Shown: positions 8,279 through 17,093 of the stretch, one piece after another
Layout: each line of letters starts with the position of its first letter
How positions within the stretch are numbered: position 1 is the stretch's first letter
Virus record (IMG/VR): IMGVR_UViG_3300046533_000687
Coordinates: 1 to 64,000 of that record
Length of the DNA stretch: 64,000 bases
Direction: 5' to 3' (one strand)
Origin: a virus
The notes under the pieces: generated by a model
The model's input: the letters and a program-made list of their open reading frames with translations, nothing else
Database searches by the model: none
Told to the model about the DNA's origin: nothing
Translations under genes and position numbers: made by a program

Positions 8279-9795
8279 CCCCTCAACTCGCCGCCCAGCT
8301 GCTCCTCACCGCGCACCGCAACGTGCGGATGCGGCAGCTCGGCGATCTGCCAGGGCATGAGTTTCACGGGAATCAGTGGACGGCGAAGGTGGGTGATCTG
8401 AATGATTTCCCGCATCTAGCTGCCTTGCGAAAAATTGCTAATGACCCCCGCATTGCGGAGATCGAGGGTGGTGGGTTAGATAGTGGAAGAGTATTCTTGC
8501 ATGCTTCTTTAGGGTGGCTTTTCGGGGAGCAGCGTTCAAAGTCTGTCGGAAGCCGTGAAGAAATTAAACAGGCCATGAAGCTATTGCGTCATGAGGTGCC
8601 GAAGACGCTCGGAGATCTGCCCGGCCACGAGTTTCATGGGAATCAGTGGACAGCGTATCACGGAACGACAGCTGAGAACGCAGCGAAAATTTTGAAAGAA
8701 GGGCTCAAGCCAGACAAACAGGGGGACATCTGGACGACGACGGATCTAATTGAAGCGAGAACCTACGCGCGTGCCGCAGGTAATAATTCCGTGATCTTAA
8801 AGATCAATGTACCTGCGCATGATACGACGAAGTATGACGAACGTAAAGGTGGCAAAACGCTTCGCGTATATAAGGAACCACTCAAAGCTGAATACGTGTC
8901 GATGCATTCCGCGCATGTCAGCGGCGGGCCTTTTGGAGAATGGAAGACACTCTCCGCCATCCCCGTCTCCTCCCGCGACCTCACCCCGCTCCACAAGGCC
9001 GCCGACGCGCACTACGCGTCCATCATGCTCGCGGTGAGCGCGGCGTTCATGAGGGGGAAGAAGGCGCTGAGGGCGAGCTTGCGAGGAGCGGAGTTCAATC
9101 CTGATGAACCGCGTGATGAGAAGGGGCAATGGACGAGCGGCGGCGTTCAACCAGAAGAAAAGGCGATCGCTGAGCGTCTTGGGCTGCCGACGACCTATAG
9201 CGGTACGGACAGCATGACGTCTCTTAGCGGTCGTTTGAATCCGGAGTCAGCTCGTGCCTACTTTGCGGGTAAGGCAGTTGATAACCCGATTCCGAAGAAC
9301 AAGACGCTGACGATGGAGCAAGCTCAGAGGTTGCCCATCATGATGAGCGGCGAGACGAAAGAGGTTAGTATCGCGCCACTCAGGTCAACGCAAGACTACA
9401 TCCAACCGAGTGCTGTTGAAAAGTATAAGAACGGCGAAGGGATGACCTCGCGTCCTGTCGTCGCCACGATCCACGGCGAAGAAGTGCTGTTGAACGGCAA
9501 TCATAACGTGTTGGCGGCGCAACTACGAGGCCAGGACACGATCAAAGTTCAGCACCTTGGCGACTTCTCCAAGCATGCCGACTATATCAAGAAGGTCGAC
9601 GCGCAAGGCGGCGGATTTACGTCGTTATCTGCTTCTCCGAACATCTCCGCAGCGGTCTCCGCCATCCGCGCCTCGCTCGTCCACGACCTGCCGCCGGCGC
9701 TGGAGAAGGCGTATGTGGCGGGTGGGGGAACGGTTGGCGGGTTGAAGGCTGCCGGCGACGTCGAAGGGCATCCGTTTCATGGGAATCAGTGGACG
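7925..9795 (+). repeat. GNQWT motif repeats in portal and MuF genes
   Basis: DNA encoding GDxPGHEFHGNQWT lies at 7925-7966 (portal) and at 8341-8382, 8611-8652 and 9754-9795 (MuF). A fifth copy is in the protease gene at 12546-12587. The core GGGAATCAGTGGAC is identical in four of the five, despite available synonymous codons. The motif is always followed by a Gly/Thr/Ala-rich stretch and a new domain. Possible roles: cleavage site for the head protease, cargo tag or recombination point. Confidence 0.75.
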
Positions 9796-10899
9796 GAAGG
9801 CGGCGGTACGACGCGCGAAGAGAAGATCGCTCGCATCAAGGAGATCAACACGCAGCTGAAGCCCATCCTCTCTTCAACTGGCGGCAACCTGACGGCAAAG
9901 CAGGCGCTGCAAGTAGAGAAGATGACTGGCGAGATTCAAGGGCACTCGTTTGACATTGCGAAGCCTATCACGCCTGAGAAGGTTGCCGAGAACATCGCAA
10001 AAGCTGGCGGCACAGCAGCGCAGAATACGATGAAGCCGGAGACGATCGCGGTGGCGCAGCACGACCTCCTGCAGAACAAGGACGTCTACTCGGCTATCAC
10101 GAAGTCTGCGACGGGTTCTTGGTTCAATCGCGATACACCCATCGACGACATCATGAACGGCAAGAACCCGAAGGTGAGCGCAGACCAGTTCCGTGCGACG
10201 TTCGAGAAGACGCGCGAGACGCTGCGAGCACAGTATGGCGACAAGGTGCCAGCATATCGGGCCACAACCAATCAGAGGTCCAAGGCGACGCAGAACTGGG
10301 CGACGACTCGAGAGTTTGCTGCCAACTTCGGCAAGAATATCGTGGAGCGTAGCATTCCGATCAGTTCTATCATCGGAGCGAACGTTGGCTTGCGTGGCAC
10401 ATATCACGAGTTGATCGTTGATGCGCGAGAGATTAGGGGCGCTGCTACTAAATTCAAGATGCAGTTCGACGCCAAGAACTCTAACGCCGCCACCTGGGCC
10501 CTGACGCACGCCACGCAGATCGCCGACGACATCAGCCAGACCTCGAAGGACAACATCGCGCTGGCCGTCGCGCGGGCGCAGGAAGAGGGCGACCTCGGCG
10601 AGCAGTACGACGAGATCCTGGACGCCGTGGGCGACGAGGCGCGGGCCTCCCTGATCGCGCGCACCGAGTCCATGACCGCCGTCAACGAGGGGCAGCGCGA
10701 TGCCTGGGACCAGGCGCTCGAGAAGGGCTTGCTGACGGAAGACAACCGCGTCGTCTGGATCGCCACGTCGGATGCCTGCCCGGAGTGCGAGGAGCTGGAC
10801 GGCGAGGAGCGGACGCTGGACGGCGAGTATCCTGGGGACGGTGGAGACGGTCCTCCTCTCCACCCAAATTGCAGGTGCACGGAAGGGATCATAGGATGA
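8275..10899 (+). CDS. MuF-type minor head protein with multiple effector-like modules
   Basis: The C-terminal 140 residues are a MuF (SPP1 gp7-like) domain: RTESMTAVNEGQRDAW, CPECEELDGEE and PPLHPNCRC. Before it, modules are separated by a shared motif: GDLPGHEFHGNQWT at residues 23-36 and 113-126, FNPDEPRDEKGQWT at 274-287, and GDVEGHPFHGNQWT at 494-507. Module 2 begins YHGTT and has ADP-ribosyltransferase-like spacing. Module 3 resembles a ParB/sulfiredoxin fold (LNGNHNVLAAQLRG near 405). Module 4 looks like a second ADP-ribosyltransferase (YRATTNQ near 661, TYHELIVDAREI near 710). Module 1 is unrecognised. MuF proteins bind the portal and can be injected with DNA, so these may act in the infected cell. 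That role is inference. Confidence 0.8.
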   Translation: MTPQLAAQLLLTAHRNVRMRQLGDLPGHEFHGNQWTAKVGDLNDFPHLAALRKIANDPRIAEIEGGGLDSGRVFLHASLGWLFGEQRSKSVGSREEIKQAMKLLRHEVPKTLGDLPGHEFHGNQWTAYHGTTAENAAKILKEGLKPDKQGDIWTTTDLIEARTYARAAGNNSVILKINVPAHDTTKYDERKGGKTLRVYKEPLKAEYVSMHSAHVSGGPFGEWKTLSAIPVSSRDLTPLHKAADAHYASIMLAVSAAFMRGKKALRASLRGAEFNPDEPRDEKGQWTSGGVQPEEKAIAERLGLPTTYSGTDSMTSLSGRLNPESARAYFAGKAVDNPIPKNKTLTMEQAQRLPIMMSGETKEVSIAPLRSTQDYIQPSAVEKYKNGEGMTSRPVVATIHGEEVLLNGNHNVLAAQLRGQDTIKVQHLGDFSKHADYIKKVDAQGGGFTSLSASPNISAAVSAIRASLVHDLPPALEKAYVAGGGTVGGLKAAGDVEGHPFHGNQWTEGGGTTREEKIARIKEINTQLKPILSSTGGNLTAKQALQVEKMTGEIQGHSFDIAKPITPEKVAENIAKAGGTAAQNTMKPETIAVAQHDLLQNKDVYSAITKSATGSWFNRDTPIDDIMNGKNPKVSADQFRATFEKTRETLRAQYGDKVPAYRATTNQRSKATQNWATTREFAANFGKNIVERSIPISSIIGANVGLRGTYHELIVDAREIRGAATKFKMQFDAKNSNAATWALTHATQIADDISQTSKDNIALAVARAQEEGDLGEQYDEILDAVGDEARASLIARTESMTAVNEGQRDAWDQALEKGLLTEDNRVVWIATSDACPECEELDGEERTLDGEYPGDGGDGPPLHPNCRCTEGIIG

Positions 10900-10929
10900 T
10901 AATGACCTTCACGAGCGGGGTGCTCAACG

Positions 10930-11280
10930 GTGCCACGGCCTCATGAACCTCACGAGTCGGACTACGTCGTACGGTACAGCGGTCCTGAACGTCGGAACGG
11001 CATTGGCAATGGCGACTGGACGTCGCTCAAGGCGTGGGCGAACGCGATCGGGATCATCGGCATCCCAGGCGCCATCGCTATCTATCTCGTCTACATCGGC
11101 GCGACGGAGATGCCAAAGTTGGTAGTCAACAGTTCACAGGCGATCGTCGAGATTCAGAAGACGCGCGACACGCTCCGTGACCATATCGTGCAGACGGATA
11201 TCCTCATTCGTGCCATCGAGCGGACGTGCGTTGGCGTCGCGAAGGACTCCGATGCTAGAGCGAGATGCCTTGATAAGTAG
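10930..11280 (+). CDS. Membrane protein with coiled coil (116 aa)
   Basis: Begins at GTG with a weak upstream purine run. A transmembrane segment around residues 36-56 (ANAIGIIGIPGAIAIYLVYIG) is followed by a helical region, then a C-terminal stretch with two cysteines. It overlaps the next gene by 29 bases. The layout resembles small membrane-anchored phage proteins of lysis or superinfection type, but its place between head genes is odd. Function unknown. Confidence 0.6.
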   Translation: MPRPHEPHESDYVVRYSGPERRNGIGNGDWTSLKAWANAIGIIGIPGAIAIYLVYIGATEMPKLVVNSSQAIVEIQKTRDTLRDHIVQTDILIRAIERTCVGVAKDSDARARCLDK

Positions 11281-11626
11281 TACCTGGAAGGGGTGGATCT
11301 GGCGCGTCGGGGTGGCGCTGGTCCTGTGCTTGTGGGCCATCGTCGGGCTGGAGGCCGCGTTCAGCATCCGCGTCATCTACACGAACGCCGCGCAGATCGC
11401 GGAGGTCAACAGCGAGATCGTCGAGATGCAGAAGATTCATTCGTCAAAGATGACGGAGATGTCCTTGCGTCTCGACATGCTCGAGAAGGTCCTGTTCGGC
11501 GACGTGCTGGCGAAGATCGCCGCGCAGCCGAAGGGCATCGAGACGTGGCAGCAGAATCGTGACAAGGAGATGCGCGAGCGGATCAGCAAGCTGGAACTCT
11601 GGCGTCTGCATCAGGACGCGCGATGA
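11252..11626 (+). CDS. Membrane-anchored coiled-coil protein (124 aa)
   Basis: I choose the ATG at 11252, which has GAAGGA 8 bases upstream; longer frames are shadows of the previous gene. Residues about 14-38 (WIWRVGVALVLCLWAIVGLEAAF) form one transmembrane helix, followed by about 80 residues of charged coiled coil. The topology is like an inner-membrane spanin or a membrane tether, without direct evidence for either. Confidence 0.6.
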   Translation: MLERDALISSTWKGWIWRVGVALVLCLWAIVGLEAAFSIRVIYTNAAQIAEVNSEIVEMQKIHSSKMTEMSLRLDMLEKVLFGDVLAKIAAQPKGIETWQQNRDKEMRERISKLELWRLHQDAR

Positions 11627-11627
11627 C

Positions 11628-11813
11628 ATGTCTCTCGATCGCGGACAGGGCGACAAGAAAAAGTTTCCGGCCAAGGACCTTGAGCGGCTCTACAAGAAGG
11701 GTATCGAGCAGCAGAGGATTCGAGGCGATCAGTTGAACGCGATTATCGGCGGGAAGGTCTACGACCCGGACGCCTGGTACGACGTCACCGAGAAGGGTGT
11801 CGAGAAGTTGTGA
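11628..11813 (+). CDS. Small hypothetical protein (61 aa)
   Basis: Starts one base after the previous stop. Strongly charged N-terminal half (RGQGDKKKFPAKDLERLYKKG), then a short ordered-looking part with DPDAWYDV. No family recognised. GTGA coupling to the next microprotein supports expression. Confidence 0.5.
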   Translation: MSLDRGQGDKKKFPAKDLERLYKKGIEQQRIRGDQLNAIIGGKVYDPDAWYDVTEKGVEKL

Positions 11814-11962
11814 CATGGGCATACCTGGCCGTGGCGTTCGTGGCAGGATATTGTGCAGGGCTGAGCAGGGCACGGCGGCTCATTCGTCAGTTGACAGAAG
11901 ACTTGAACCGTAGCGCAACGAACTTACAGGGCGCGGTTGACGCGCAGAAGGATACCAGATGA
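11810..11962 (+). CDS. Membrane microprotein (50 aa)
   Basis: Opens with GTG overlapping the previous TGA and closes overlapping the next ATG (ATGA). The N-terminal VTWAYLAVAFVAGYCAGL is a transmembrane helix; the rest is a polar helix with Arg and Gln. Both overlaps make a chance frame unlikely. It is the third single-pass membrane protein in a row between the MuF and protease genes. Confidence 0.55.
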   Translation: MTWAYLAVAFVAGYCAGLSRARRLIRQLTEDLNRSATNLQGAVDAQKDTR

Positions 11963-12180
11963 TTCTCGATGATCTCAAGGTGCAGGTGACGGCGACGACG
12001 GATGTGGAAGCCTCTGCCGTGGTGGCGCTCAACGGTGTAGCAGCTCGCATTCAAGCGGCCGTGGACGCGGCGATCGCGGGCGGCGCGACGGCGGAGCAAC
12101 TGGCTCCGGTGCAGGCCGAGGTCGACGCACTGAAGGCATCGTCAGACGCGCTGGCGGCTGCGGTCGTGGCGAATACGTAG
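11959..12180 (+). CDS. Small Ala-rich helical protein (73 aa)
   Basis: An Ala/Val-rich helical protein (TTDVEASAVVALNGVAARIQ and AAVDAAIAGGATAEQL). Similar small proteins occur in many phage head regions and look like coiled-coil accessory factors. No cysteine and no membrane segment. Function not established. Confidence 0.6.
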   Translation: MILDDLKVQVTATTDVEASAVVALNGVAARIQAAVDAAIAGGATAEQLAPVQAEVDALKASSDALAAAVVANT

Positions 12181-12187
12181 ATGAGTC

Positions 12188-12373
12188 ATGGGCCGGAGGC
12201 AGCGCTATTCGACTCCGGATCAGGATGCCTTCATCTATACGCTGCAGGTAGAACTGGTGGCGCTTGAAGACGCTCTTACCATATTGGAGCGCAGAATCAT
12301 GCTACTACGAGACCGAGTGCAAGAGGAACTGGCCAAGAGGTGGGGCAAGGAATGCCCCGTGAAGAAGGCTTGA
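12188..12373 (+). CDS. Small helical protein (61 aa)
   Basis: ATG start eight bases after the previous stop. Mostly one amphipathic helix (FIYTLQVELVALEDALTILE), then a basic tail with one cysteine. Ends one base before the protease start. A chaperone or scaffold helper would fit its place, but that is a guess. Confidence 0.5.
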   Translation: MGRRQRYSTPDQDAFIYTLQVELVALEDALTILERRIMLLRDRVQEELAKRWGKECPVKKA

Positions 12374-12374
12374 T

Positions 12375-14624
12375 ATGCCAAATCGTCCTGAGCATACCGA
12401 CAAGATGAAGGCCTGCGTGGCGAAGCTTCAGGACACGCATGATGATTCGTCTGCCTACGCCATCTGTACGGCGTCGTTGCAGAAGGCTGGCGAGCCGGTC
12501 TTCGTGGGGGCTACGGCCGGTGGTGCGGAGGAGATGAGGCTGCTGGGCGATGTTCCTGGACATGAGTTCCATGGGAATCAATACACTGGTGAAGGCGGGG
12601 CTGCAGCACGTCAAGAACGCATCAAAGAAATTGACAAGCAGATCACAAAGATAGCCGTGGGTCCCAATACGCCCCGCGCAATCAAAGAACGCATGCAGAA
12701 GATCGCCCCTTTGGTTCAAGAGCAAGAACTGCATAAAAATGTTCTTGACCCTACGCGGCCACAAGCCATCTTAGCTTCCTCAAAATTGACAAAGCGCTCG
12801 GATGGCGGATATGACGTACAGCATGAAGGCGCGAAGATTGGAGCGCTGGAGCCGGTAAGTTTCACTGGATTCAAGGCCGTTAACAGTGCGCAGCAGATGA
12901 CCAGCCGCGAGGGGTTCAAGGCGCTATACGGCGACAAGATCGTCAACTCGCAAGGTACTCGTAAGGAAGGGCACGAAGCGATCGCGAGAGCGCACTCAGA
13001 CGTATTGAGAACCCGACTTACTGGCGCTGAAGGTTATGTATTTGACGACGTCGACATAACTTCTCTGCGTACGCTCCACCTCGTCGGCGCCACAGGCGTC
13101 GTGCGCACCGAGATGTTTGAAGGACGCGAGCACCTCGTCGTCCCGCTCGTCGCGCTGATGGAGGGCGTCATCCACGCCATGAACGCCGAGACGCCGGAGT
13201 TCGTGCCGCTGGCCACGCTGCAGAAGGCGGCGGCAACGTGGAACGGCCGTCCTGTCACCATCGGCCACCCGTCGCGTGGCGGGGTTCAGTGCTCGGCCAA
13301 CGACCCCGGCATCCGTGAGTCGCATGGCATCGGCACGATCTTCAACTCGCGCGTCGTGGGCACGAAGCTGCTACAAGAGGCGTGGATCGACAAGGCGAAG
13401 GCGAAGAGGCTTGACCCGGCGATGCTCGCGCGCCTCGTGACAGGCGAACGCGAGGAGGTCAGCGTCGGGGCGTTCGTCATCACGGACGGCACGACGGGCA
13501 GCTACAGGGGCAAGCCGTATCGCGCGCAGTGGCTGGAGACGATCGGCGATCACCTCGCGTTCCTCCCCGGAGGGCGCGGCGCCTGCTCCGTGGAGATGGG
13601 ATGCGGGACGCACCGGGCCGCGATGCGGATGTTAGGAGGATCGATGGAACTGCTGGGATCGATGCCGGACAAGGCGCAGGTCGAGATCAACAAGCCTGGT
13701 CATCCTGCGCACGGCAAGAAGGGCAAGATCACGTCGTCGAAGGGCGACATGCATACTGTCGGCGATTATGGCACGTTCAAGCAGTCGGAGTTGAAGGCTG
13801 CAGCGGATGGCGAGGAGGCCGCCGAGCTTGTCGGCTACAACCTGCTGCGCACGCACCTCGACACGATGGGCAAGGCGTGGGACGAAGCCTCCGGCATCGT
13901 GAACGAGCTGATCGCCGACGAGACCGAGAACCCAACCGAGACGGCTGCGGAGGAAGATGCCGAAGAGGAGGTCGAGTCGGTACGGCTTGACTCTGTCATG
14001 TCTCTGATGTCTGTCATCATGGCGATCGCGTCGCAGGCCATGTCGTGCTGTGCGGTCATGAATGCGCCGGAGGCGACAGACGTCATGCCGCGCTACGGGG
14101 CGATGCCGATGATGCCCTGCCCGACATGCGACGGCACTGGTCAGGTGAAAGATGGCAAGCAGTCGGACTGCCCAACGTGCGACGGCACGGGCGAGGTCGC
14201 CAAGTTCAAGGCGGCAGCTGGTTCACGTCACAACAAGAACGACCAGCAGATGGTTCAGGCAATTCACGATCAAGCTCAGGCGCTGGGTGCGCAGTGCGAC
14301 CGGGCGAACTACAAGATGCTCCGCGACATCTCGCAGAAACAACGCGAAAGACTTCCGGATGCAGATTTCGCTGGCAAGGGCACGTCCTTTCCCATCAAGA
14401 AGCCGGAGGACGTGTCGGCGGCAGCGAGTTCAATCGGTCGGGCGGGCGCGGGCAACTATTCGACGGACGAGTTGAAGGCGAACATCATCAGGATTGCCTA
14501 CCGGAAGGGTGCATCGTTCGTCGCGCAGCTCCCGGAGGCATGGAAGAAGAAAGCGGATCACAAAGCAGCAGCAAACGATCCAAACCGATTCTACATCGAG
14601 TCGGTTCTCAAGGGTGTACGATGA
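12375..14624 (+). CDS. Capsid maturation protease-like protein (DUF2213) with extra modules
   Basis: Core (about residues 235-420): VPLVALMEGVIHAMNAETP, WNGRPVTIGHPSRGG and GEREEVSVGAF match the DUF2213 head maturation protease family. The N-terminus (residues 1-45, with KMKACVAKL and AYAICTASL) also occurs in such proteins. GDVPGHEFHGNQYT at 58-71 precedes an inserted helical module of about 160 residues. The C-terminal part has a KOW-like stretch, an acidic linker and two CPTCDGTG elements near 582-607 that mimic the DnaJ zinc-binding repeat. At 749 residues it is long for the family. It would process scaffold and head proteins. Confidence 0.78.
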   Translation: MPNRPEHTDKMKACVAKLQDTHDDSSAYAICTASLQKAGEPVFVGATAGGAEEMRLLGDVPGHEFHGNQYTGEGGAAARQERIKEIDKQITKIAVGPNTPRAIKERMQKIAPLVQEQELHKNVLDPTRPQAILASSKLTKRSDGGYDVQHEGAKIGALEPVSFTGFKAVNSAQQMTSREGFKALYGDKIVNSQGTRKEGHEAIARAHSDVLRTRLTGAEGYVFDDVDITSLRTLHLVGATGVVRTEMFEGREHLVVPLVALMEGVIHAMNAETPEFVPLATLQKAAATWNGRPVTIGHPSRGGVQCSANDPGIRESHGIGTIFNSRVVGTKLLQEAWIDKAKAKRLDPAMLARLVTGEREEVSVGAFVITDGTTGSYRGKPYRAQWLETIGDHLAFLPGGRGACSVEMGCGTHRAAMRMLGGSMELLGSMPDKAQVEINKPGHPAHGKKGKITSSKGDMHTVGDYGTFKQSELKAAADGEEAAELVGYNLLRTHLDTMGKAWDEASGIVNELIADETENPTETAAEEDAEEEVESVRLDSVMSLMSVIMAIASQAMSCCAVMNAPEATDVMPRYGAMPMMPCPTCDGTGQVKDGKQSDCPTCDGTGEVAKFKAAAGSRHNKNDQQMVQAIHDQAQALGAQCDRANYKMLRDISQKQRERLPDADFAGKGTSFPIKKPEDVSAAASSIGRAGAGNYSTDELKANIIRIAYRKGASFVAQLPEAWKKKADHKAAANDPNRFYIESVLKGVR

Positions 14625-15226
14625 GTTGCGGATGTCCGACGGCGACATGTCGCTGTCATACAGGAGAGGTTATGGAGAATACGACACGCGAGGAATTGAT
14701 TGCAGCGCTCGTCACGGATCGGTACAGCGGGTACAAGGACGGCGACGAGACGATGCTCCAGACAGCATCGGACGCGCGTCTGGGCGAGTTCAGGGCGTCG
14801 GCGGAGGCCAACCGGACGGCGGTGAACCGCATCAGCTCGCTGGAGACAGAGCAGCGCAACCTGCAGGCTCGCTTGAAGGTTGCTGAGGATCGCGTCAAGG
14901 CGTCCGAGCAGCCCCTGACGGAGGCCGAGTTCCTGCAGCGCGCGCCGGAGTCGTTCAAGCGCGTGCTTGAGGGACACAAGGCCGAAGAGGACCAGACGCG
15001 CGACGCGCTCGTGTCGATGCTGAAGGATCTCGGCGCCAACAGCGAGGCCGAGCTGAAGACGAAGAGCATCGCCGAGCTGCAGACGCTAGCCAAGTACGCC
15101 CGCGTTCAGGTTCCTGATTTCAGCGGCAAGGGCGTGCCGGTCCTGCGCGACGCGGAACGCACGAGCTACGCGGCACCCGATCCTTACGCGGCCGGCCTCA
15201 AGTCGCTGCGCGAGCAGACTCACTAA
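14621..15226 (+). CDS. Probable scaffolding protein (201 aa)
   Basis: ATGA-coupled to the protease. After a cysteine-rich start (MSCGCPTATCRCH) the protein is a long charged helix (SLETEQRNLQARLKVAEDRV) ending in a Pro/Tyr-containing tail. Coiled-coil character, size and position between protease and capsid proteins are typical of scaffolds. If translation instead began at MENTTREEL (residue 18), the cysteine head would be absent, but no better ribosome binding site decides this. Confidence 0.65.
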   Translation: MSCGCPTATCRCHTGEVMENTTREELIAALVTDRYSGYKDGDETMLQTASDARLGEFRASAEANRTAVNRISSLETEQRNLQARLKVAEDRVKASEQPLTEAEFLQRAPESFKRVLEGHKAEEDQTRDALVSMLKDLGANSEAELKTKSIAELQTLAKYARVQVPDFSGKGVPVLRDAERTSYAAPDPYAAGLKSLREQTH

Positions 15227-15262
15227 GATTTCGGCGGCTGAAGTCGCCAAGGAGATAGAGAG

Positions 15263-15697
15263 ATGTCAATCACGAGAACGAATCCGAACACGATCTTTCT
15301 GGGAGGCTCGCGTACCGAGGTCGGCGACCTGGCCGCGGCAGCATCCATCACGCCCGGCATGCTTGTCGAGCGCGATGATGTCGGCAGCGTCATTCGCTGG
15401 AAGCTCGCCACGGCCGACATTGCGGGACCGCCCGCGGTGGCGACCGAGCAGGCGTCCGTCAACAAGGGTGTCGACGACGTCTACGCGACGGGTGACCTGA
15501 TGGAAGTCTCCATCGGGCACAAGGGCGCTGCGTTCTGGATGCTGATCGCATCAGGACAGAACATCGCGGCAGGCGACCTGCTCGGCTCTGCTGGTAATGG
15601 CACGCTGAAGTCAGGTGCGACCGTCGCGCGCTTCTCGGCACTCGAAACCAAGGCCACCGTCACCGTGACGACGCGCATCCGCGTCGAGGCACTGTAG
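15263..15697 (+). CDS. Head decoration protein (probable)
   Basis: 144 residues, Gly/Ala/Val-rich beta protein with pattern SITPGMLVERDD, SIGHKGAAFWMLIASGQNI and AAGDLLGSAGNGTL, as in capsid-stabilising decoration proteins. Strong AGGAG site. It sits directly before the major capsid gene, the usual place. Expected to bind the outside of the capsid shell. Confidence 0.75.
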   Translation: MSITRTNPNTIFLGGSRTEVGDLAAAASITPGMLVERDDVGSVIRWKLATADIAGPPAVATEQASVNKGVDDVYATGDLMEVSIGHKGAAFWMLIASGQNIAAGDLLGSAGNGTLKSGATVARFSALETKATVTVTTRIRVEAL

Positions 15698-15735
15698 TCA
15701 GCTTAGGGCTCCAGAGCCCGACAAGGAGAGATGAG

Positions 15736-16842
15736 ATGGAACAGGAAATGAGATTCACGGCGGCAGCGGCAAACAGCCCGCTGGCCAGCGTCATCATGAA
15801 CGCGTTGAAGGGTAGCGGCGGGTGGTCGGTCGACGCGATGCGCCAGCCGGGCATCGACCTGCTCAACGCGGCAGAGTACGAGAACGGCTACCGGTTCCGT
15901 GCGGCAGGTCCTCTGCAGGACAAGGCGCAGGTCGTCATCGACAAGGCGGTCGTCGAGGTCGGACTGCAGCGCCTGACGATCGCGGCCGACATCATGGCGG
16001 CGGGGCTCACCTACACGCTGTCGGATCCGCTCAGCATCGCGCAGCTGGAGTGGAACTCGATGAGCAAGTCGGGAGCTGCACAGCGCACGATGTCACCATC
16101 GGCGAGGGGTGAGAACTCGATGCCCATCATCACGGTGAATCGCCTGCCGATCTACCTGACGACGGACAAGTTCGAGATCGACATCCGGACGCTCAAGACG
16201 TCGCAGCGGATCGGCACGCCGCTCGATACGTCGATGGTCAAGCAGAAGGTGCGGTCGGTGAACGAGGCACTCGAGGACGCGATCATCAACGGCGCCACGA
16301 CGCTGGACGGCCAGGCGCTTGCCGTCTCCGGCTACTCGGCGCCCGGCCTCCTGAACGAGTCGCATGTCAACACGCAGAACCTGACGGCTGCTGCGTGGAC
16401 GACGACCCCGAACGGCCTGACGATCCTGACCGAAGTGCAGGCGATGATCACGAAGCTGCAGGCCGACAAGAAGTTCGGTCCATATCGGCTGTACGTCGGC
16501 ACGCAGATCTCGAACGTGCTTGACACCGACTATAGCACGGCGACCAACACGGTGACGACGATCCGTGAGCGCCTGCTGATGCTCGACTCGCTGCAGGCGA
16601 TCCGCACGGCGGACCTCCTAACCTCGGGCAACGGTGCGACCCCGTCCATCGGCAATAAGGTCATCCTGCTGCAGATGACCTCGGACGTGGTCGACATGGT
16701 CGTCGGACAGCCGCCGACGGTCATTCCGTGGACGTCGCTTGACGGGTTCACGATTCACAACCTGATCATGGCGATCATGATCCCGCGCGTGAAGAGTGAC
16801 TATGAGGGCAACTCCGGCGTGTGCGTCGGGACGACGGCGTAG
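15736..16842 (+). CDS. Major capsid protein (HK97 fold)
   Basis: 368 residues. Regions such as ENGYRFRAAGPLQDKAQ, TPLDTSMVKQKVRSVNEALE and a C-terminal IMIPRVKSDYEGNSGVC are typical of encapsulin-like HK97-fold capsid proteins. A long helix-forming N-arm is not obvious, which suits a separate scaffold gene. A GGGCT-CCAG-AGCCC hairpin (15706-15719) precedes the AGGAG site. Forms the icosahedral shell. Confidence 0.85.
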   Translation: MEQEMRFTAAAANSPLASVIMNALKGSGGWSVDAMRQPGIDLLNAAEYENGYRFRAAGPLQDKAQVVIDKAVVEVGLQRLTIAADIMAAGLTYTLSDPLSIAQLEWNSMSKSGAAQRTMSPSARGENSMPIITVNRLPIYLTTDKFEIDIRTLKTSQRIGTPLDTSMVKQKVRSVNEALEDAIINGATTLDGQALAVSGYSAPGLLNESHVNTQNLTAAAWTTTPNGLTILTEVQAMITKLQADKKFGPYRLYVGTQISNVLDTDYSTATNTVTTIRERLLMLDSLQAIRTADLLTSGNGATPSIGNKVILLQMTSDVVDMVVGQPPTVIPWTSLDGFTIHNLIMAIMIPRVKSDYEGNSGVCVGTTA

Positions 16843-16871
16843 TTAAACCGATTCGACGGAGGCGGATTCAT

Positions 16872-17093
16872 ATGGACACACCAACTGAGAAGCCATCCCT
16901 GGATCTCCTCCGTCGAGTATTTGTACCAATTGAGCGACGCACGGTGAAAGGCACGCTCGTCTTCAAGACGCAGGATGGCGACATGTACGCGCGGCTGGCG
17001 GACGGCTCGATTCGACGGACGCACCCGAAGGTTAATGGCAAAGACGCGCGTCGAGCGCGCCAGCAAGCTCGGATGCTTCAAAGAGCATCATGA
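16872..17093 (+). CDS. Small basic protein (73 aa)
   Basis: GGAGG ribosome binding site before ATG 16872. Central beta-like part (GTLVFKTQDGDMYARLADGS) and an Arg-rich C-terminus. May bind DNA or be a minor head component; no family recognised. Confidence 0.6.
   Translation: MDTPTEKPSLDLLRRVFVPIERRTVKGTLVFKTQDGDMYARLADGSIRRTHPKVNGKDARRARQQARMLQRAS

Noticed and set aside
10896-10946. 16-codon frame after the MuF gene
   Set aside because: No ribosome binding site, no membrane or other signature, overlaps the better-supported gene at 10930.
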